Assembly: GCA_045565695.1 (NCBI GenBank)
Contig: JBJLEZ010000001.1
Span: 124,001 to 188,000 of the forward strand
Source: GCA-2690565 sp002457235
GTDB taxonomy: Bacteria > Verrucomicrobiota > Verrucomicrobiia > Opitutales > Coraliomargaritaceae
DNA: 64,000 nt
Reading direction: 5' to 3'
Shown: piece after piece, positions 62,096 through 64,000 of the stretch
Layout: each line of letters opens with the position of its first letter
How positions within the stretch are numbered: the first letter of the stretch is position 1
The notes under the pieces: model-generated
Told to the model about the DNA's origin: nothing
Seen by the model: the letters and a program-made list of their open reading frames with translations, nothing else
Database searches by the model: none
Translations under genes and position numbers: made by a program

Positions 62096-63910
62096 ATGAG
62101 TATTTTAAATTGGACCTATATATTTGTGGGACTGAGTTTTTCGCTCTATCTCTTTATCGCTTGGCGAGTACGAGTAAAAGATACACGAGGCTTTTATGTA
62201 GCCGGAAGAGATGTTCCGGCTTATGCAAACGGAATGGCTACTGCTGCCGATTGGATGAGTGCCGCATCTTTTATTTCAATGGCTGGCTTAATCTCAACAA
62301 TGGGCTACGCAGGAAGTGTTTATCTCATGGGATGGACTGGTGGCTTCGTCTTATTAGCACTTTGCCTAGCCCCTTACTTGAGAAAATTAGGACACTATAC
62401 CGTCCCAGAATTTATTGGTGACCGCTATGAAAGTGATGTAGCTCGAGTCATTGCCATTATTTGTGCTGTCTTTATTTCCTTCACTTACGTCGCTGGTCAA
62501 ATGCGTGGTGTGGGTGTGGTCTTCAGTCGCTTTCTCAATGTTGATATCTCTACGGGTGTCTTCATCGGCATGTTTATTGTTTTTATTTACGCGACACTCG
62601 GGGGCATGAAAGGCATTACCTGGACACAGGTGGCGCAGTACTGGGTTTTAATCACTGCGTTCCTAGTTCCAACGATTGCCATTAGTATTCAACTTACTGG
62701 ACAGATGATTCCCTCGATTGGAATGGGAGCAGTGCTCATCGAGCCTTCTGTGGTCGGACAAACAAACTTTTTATTAAATGCCTTGGATGGTACTCTGACC
62801 GATTTTGGATGGCACGCCTATACCCAAGCCTTTGAAGGCAAATGGAGCAAATTCAACGTCTTTGCTACCGCATTGACGCTCATGGTTGGAACCGCAGGTT
62901 TGCCTCATGTAATTGTTCGATTTTACACTGTAAAAAATGTACAAGCCGCACGTTGGAGTGCTTTTTGGGCATTACTCTTTATATCTATTCTTTATCTATC
63001 CGCACCCTCATTAGCTTCTTTTTCAAGATATTATATGATTCATACCCTCAACGGATCCAGCGCAGAGACACTTCCTGAATGGTTTCATAGTTGGGAAAAA
63101 ACTGGGTTAATCTTATGGCTAGATGATGGCGATGGAGTCGTTCGTTATTCAGGCGACAAAACTAATGAGATTTTTCGCTCAGGGAAATTGGGCTCAAAAG
63201 AACTCGAGTCGATAAAAGACAATCACCAAATTTGGTTAACTAGCGGCACCACAAATGGAATCGATGGACGGCAACTTTTATTCGATAAACAATTGAGTGG
63301 TCCCGATAGAGATATCATAATGTTGGCTGCACCTGAAATGGCGAGCTTGTCGAATTGGATTATAGCTTTTGTTGCAGCAGGTGGCTTAGCTGCTGCCCTC
63401 TCTACTGCTAGTGGCCTACTGCTAGTCATCTCATCAAGTATTGCCAATGATTTGTATTATCGAACATTAAACCCAAAAGCTTCACAAAAAAATCAACTCT
63501 TAGTGGGTCGTGTGACGATTGCTATAGCAGTCGTTATTGCTGGGTATTTTGGATTAAATCCGCCAGGTTTTGTCGGGCAAGTGGTTGCCTTTGCATTCGG
63601 CTTAGCTTCCGCAAGCTTCTTTCCTGCAATCCTACTAGGTATCTTTAATCAAAGAGTCGGGACGATTCCTGCCATCATTGGGATGCTTTCTGGTATAAGC
63701 TTAACAGCCTATTATATTATCCATTGTGTCTTTCTAAATGGAGAGCGATGGACATTAGGCATAATTCAAAATGGCATCACGCCAGAAGCCTTTGGTATGA
63801 TTGGGATGTTGGTTAATTTTACTTTTGTAATAATTTTAACCCCATTCTTTGCCCCACCGAGTGATCGAATTAAAGCAAAGATTCAATCGGTTCGCAGCCC
63901 AGAAGCTTAA
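62096..63910 (+). CDS. Sodium:solute symporter, VC_2705/ActP-like
   Basis: The 604-residue protein has about 13 membrane segments and SSS-family motifs: AWRVRVKDTRGFYVAGRDVP, GMATAADWMSAASFISMAGL, VPEFIGDRYESDVARVIAII, GQMRGVGVVFSRFLNV, YATLGGMKGITWTQVAQYWV and, near the end, AAGGLAAALSTASGLLLVIS. A long extracytoplasmic insert (about 315-405, WFHSWEKTGLILWLDDGDGV) is characteristic of the VC_2705 branch paired with DUF4212. It probably imports acetate or another small monocarboxylate with Na+; the substrate is an inference. Confidence 0.93.
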   Translation: MSILNWTYIFVGLSFSLYLFIAWRVRVKDTRGFYVAGRDVPAYANGMATAADWMSAASFISMAGLISTMGYAGSVYLMGWTGGFVLLALCLAPYLRKLGHYTVPEFIGDRYESDVARVIAIICAVFISFTYVAGQMRGVGVVFSRFLNVDISTGVFIGMFIVFIYATLGGMKGITWTQVAQYWVLITAFLVPTIAISIQLTGQMIPSIGMGAVLIEPSVVGQTNFLLNALDGTLTDFGWHAYTQAFEGKWSKFNVFATALTLMVGTAGLPHVIVRFYTVKNVQAARWSAFWALLFISILYLSAPSLASFSRYYMIHTLNGSSAETLPEWFHSWEKTGLILWLDDGDGVVRYSGDKTNEIFRSGKLGSKELESIKDNHQIWLTSGTTNGIDGRQLLFDKQLSGPDRDIIMLAAPEMASLSNWIIAFVAAGGLAAALSTASGLLLVISSSIANDLYYRTLNPKASQKNQLLVGRVTIAIAVVIAGYFGLNPPGFVGQVVAFAFGLASASFFPAILLGIFNQRVGTIPAIIGMLSGISLTAYYIIHCVFLNGERWTLGIIQNGITPEAFGMIGMLVNFTFVIILTPFFAPPSDRIKAKIQSVRSPEA

Positions 63911-63949
63911 AACACTTTTATTCTTTATGCTTATAGATTAAAGCTGATT

Positions 63950-64000
63950 CTAAACTTCATTTTCCCAAATGCTTTCGAGTGTTTGTCGCTTACGAATCAA
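63950..64000 (-). CDS. C-terminal end of an unidentified minus-strand gene
   Basis: The last 16 codons of an open frame read LIRKRQTLESIWENEV before a TAG at 63950-63952. The frame is open to the window edge. Too little is visible to name a family; the call rests only on plausible amino-acid composition. Confidence 0.35.
   Translation of the reverse strand: MIRKRQTLESIWENEV

Overview
The window is about 64 kb of AT-rich chromosome, densely packed with housekeeping and envelope genes, from a Gram-negative bacterium that is most likely a member of Verrucomicrobiota (probably Opitutae or a similar aquatic lineage). The strongest evidence is a five-gene operon (47260-53965) that matches the Amuc_1098-1102 pilus-like locus of Akkermansia gene for gene. 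Supporting evidence is a protein resembling the verrucomicrobial TIGR02597 family, a PEP-CTERM protein, an H-X9-DG type pseudopilin, and kdsA (KDO for lipopolysaccharide). I see no insertion sequence, prophage, CRISPR array or rRNA operon. One tRNA gene (CAT anticodon) is present.

Layout. 1-7 kb: the 5' end of homoserine dehydrogenase, an FKBP isomerase, then an unusual run of damaged or doubtful envelope genes: a PEP-CTERM protein with two frameshifts, a LolA-like protein whose signal-peptide region is cut off by a stop, a type II secretion/type IV pilus platform gene (GspF/PilC) with three frameshifts, and a porin C-terminal remnant, with argG among them. 7-12 kb: thioesterase, surE, DUF502 protein, recO, then the minus-strand group MazG-like, mgtE and an unknown gene. 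12-20.7 kb: Nudix, rodA, rng, namZ (peptidoglycan exo-muramidase), a secreted three-repeat protein of unknown function, glyA and a pseudopilin. 20.8-31.3 kb: CBS/DRTGG pyrophosphatase, a small possible DNA-binding protein, sdhCAB, pyrG, trpC, rsmA and a dicarboxylate/amino-acid symporter. 31.3-47 kb: queF, metXW, speA, a PEGA lipoprotein, a CNNM/CorC-type transporter, hemB, cysS, an SMP-30 protein, thrS, tRNA-Met, ribE, trxB, pdxH, kdsA, rsmD and tatD. 47-54 kb: the pilus-like operon. 54-64 kb: Nudix, recF, a LysM/TPR lipoprotein, rsmE, a DEAD-family helicase, gluQ, miaA, a glycosyltransferase and a two-part sodium:solute symporter.

How the genes fit together. Homoserine dehydrogenase, MetX and MetW supply methionine by O-acylation; GlyA supplies one-carbon units. 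SdhCAB is a three-gene respiratory complex. Several genes act on translation: rsmA, rsmD, rsmE, miaA, queF, gluQ, thrS and cysS. QueF and GluQ are an early and a late step of queuosine-related tRNA modification, although GluQ lacks most of its usual zinc ligands.

The two most interesting points are the Amuc_1098-1102-type operon with its PilM-PilN fusion, and the pattern of six apparent one-base insertions. All six lie in genes for exported or envelope proteins and each can be repaired by deleting one base. One of these genes is the only inner-membrane platform gene (GspF/PilC) seen in the window. Whether this is recent gene decay, phase-variable switching or sequencing error cannot be decided from one sequence.
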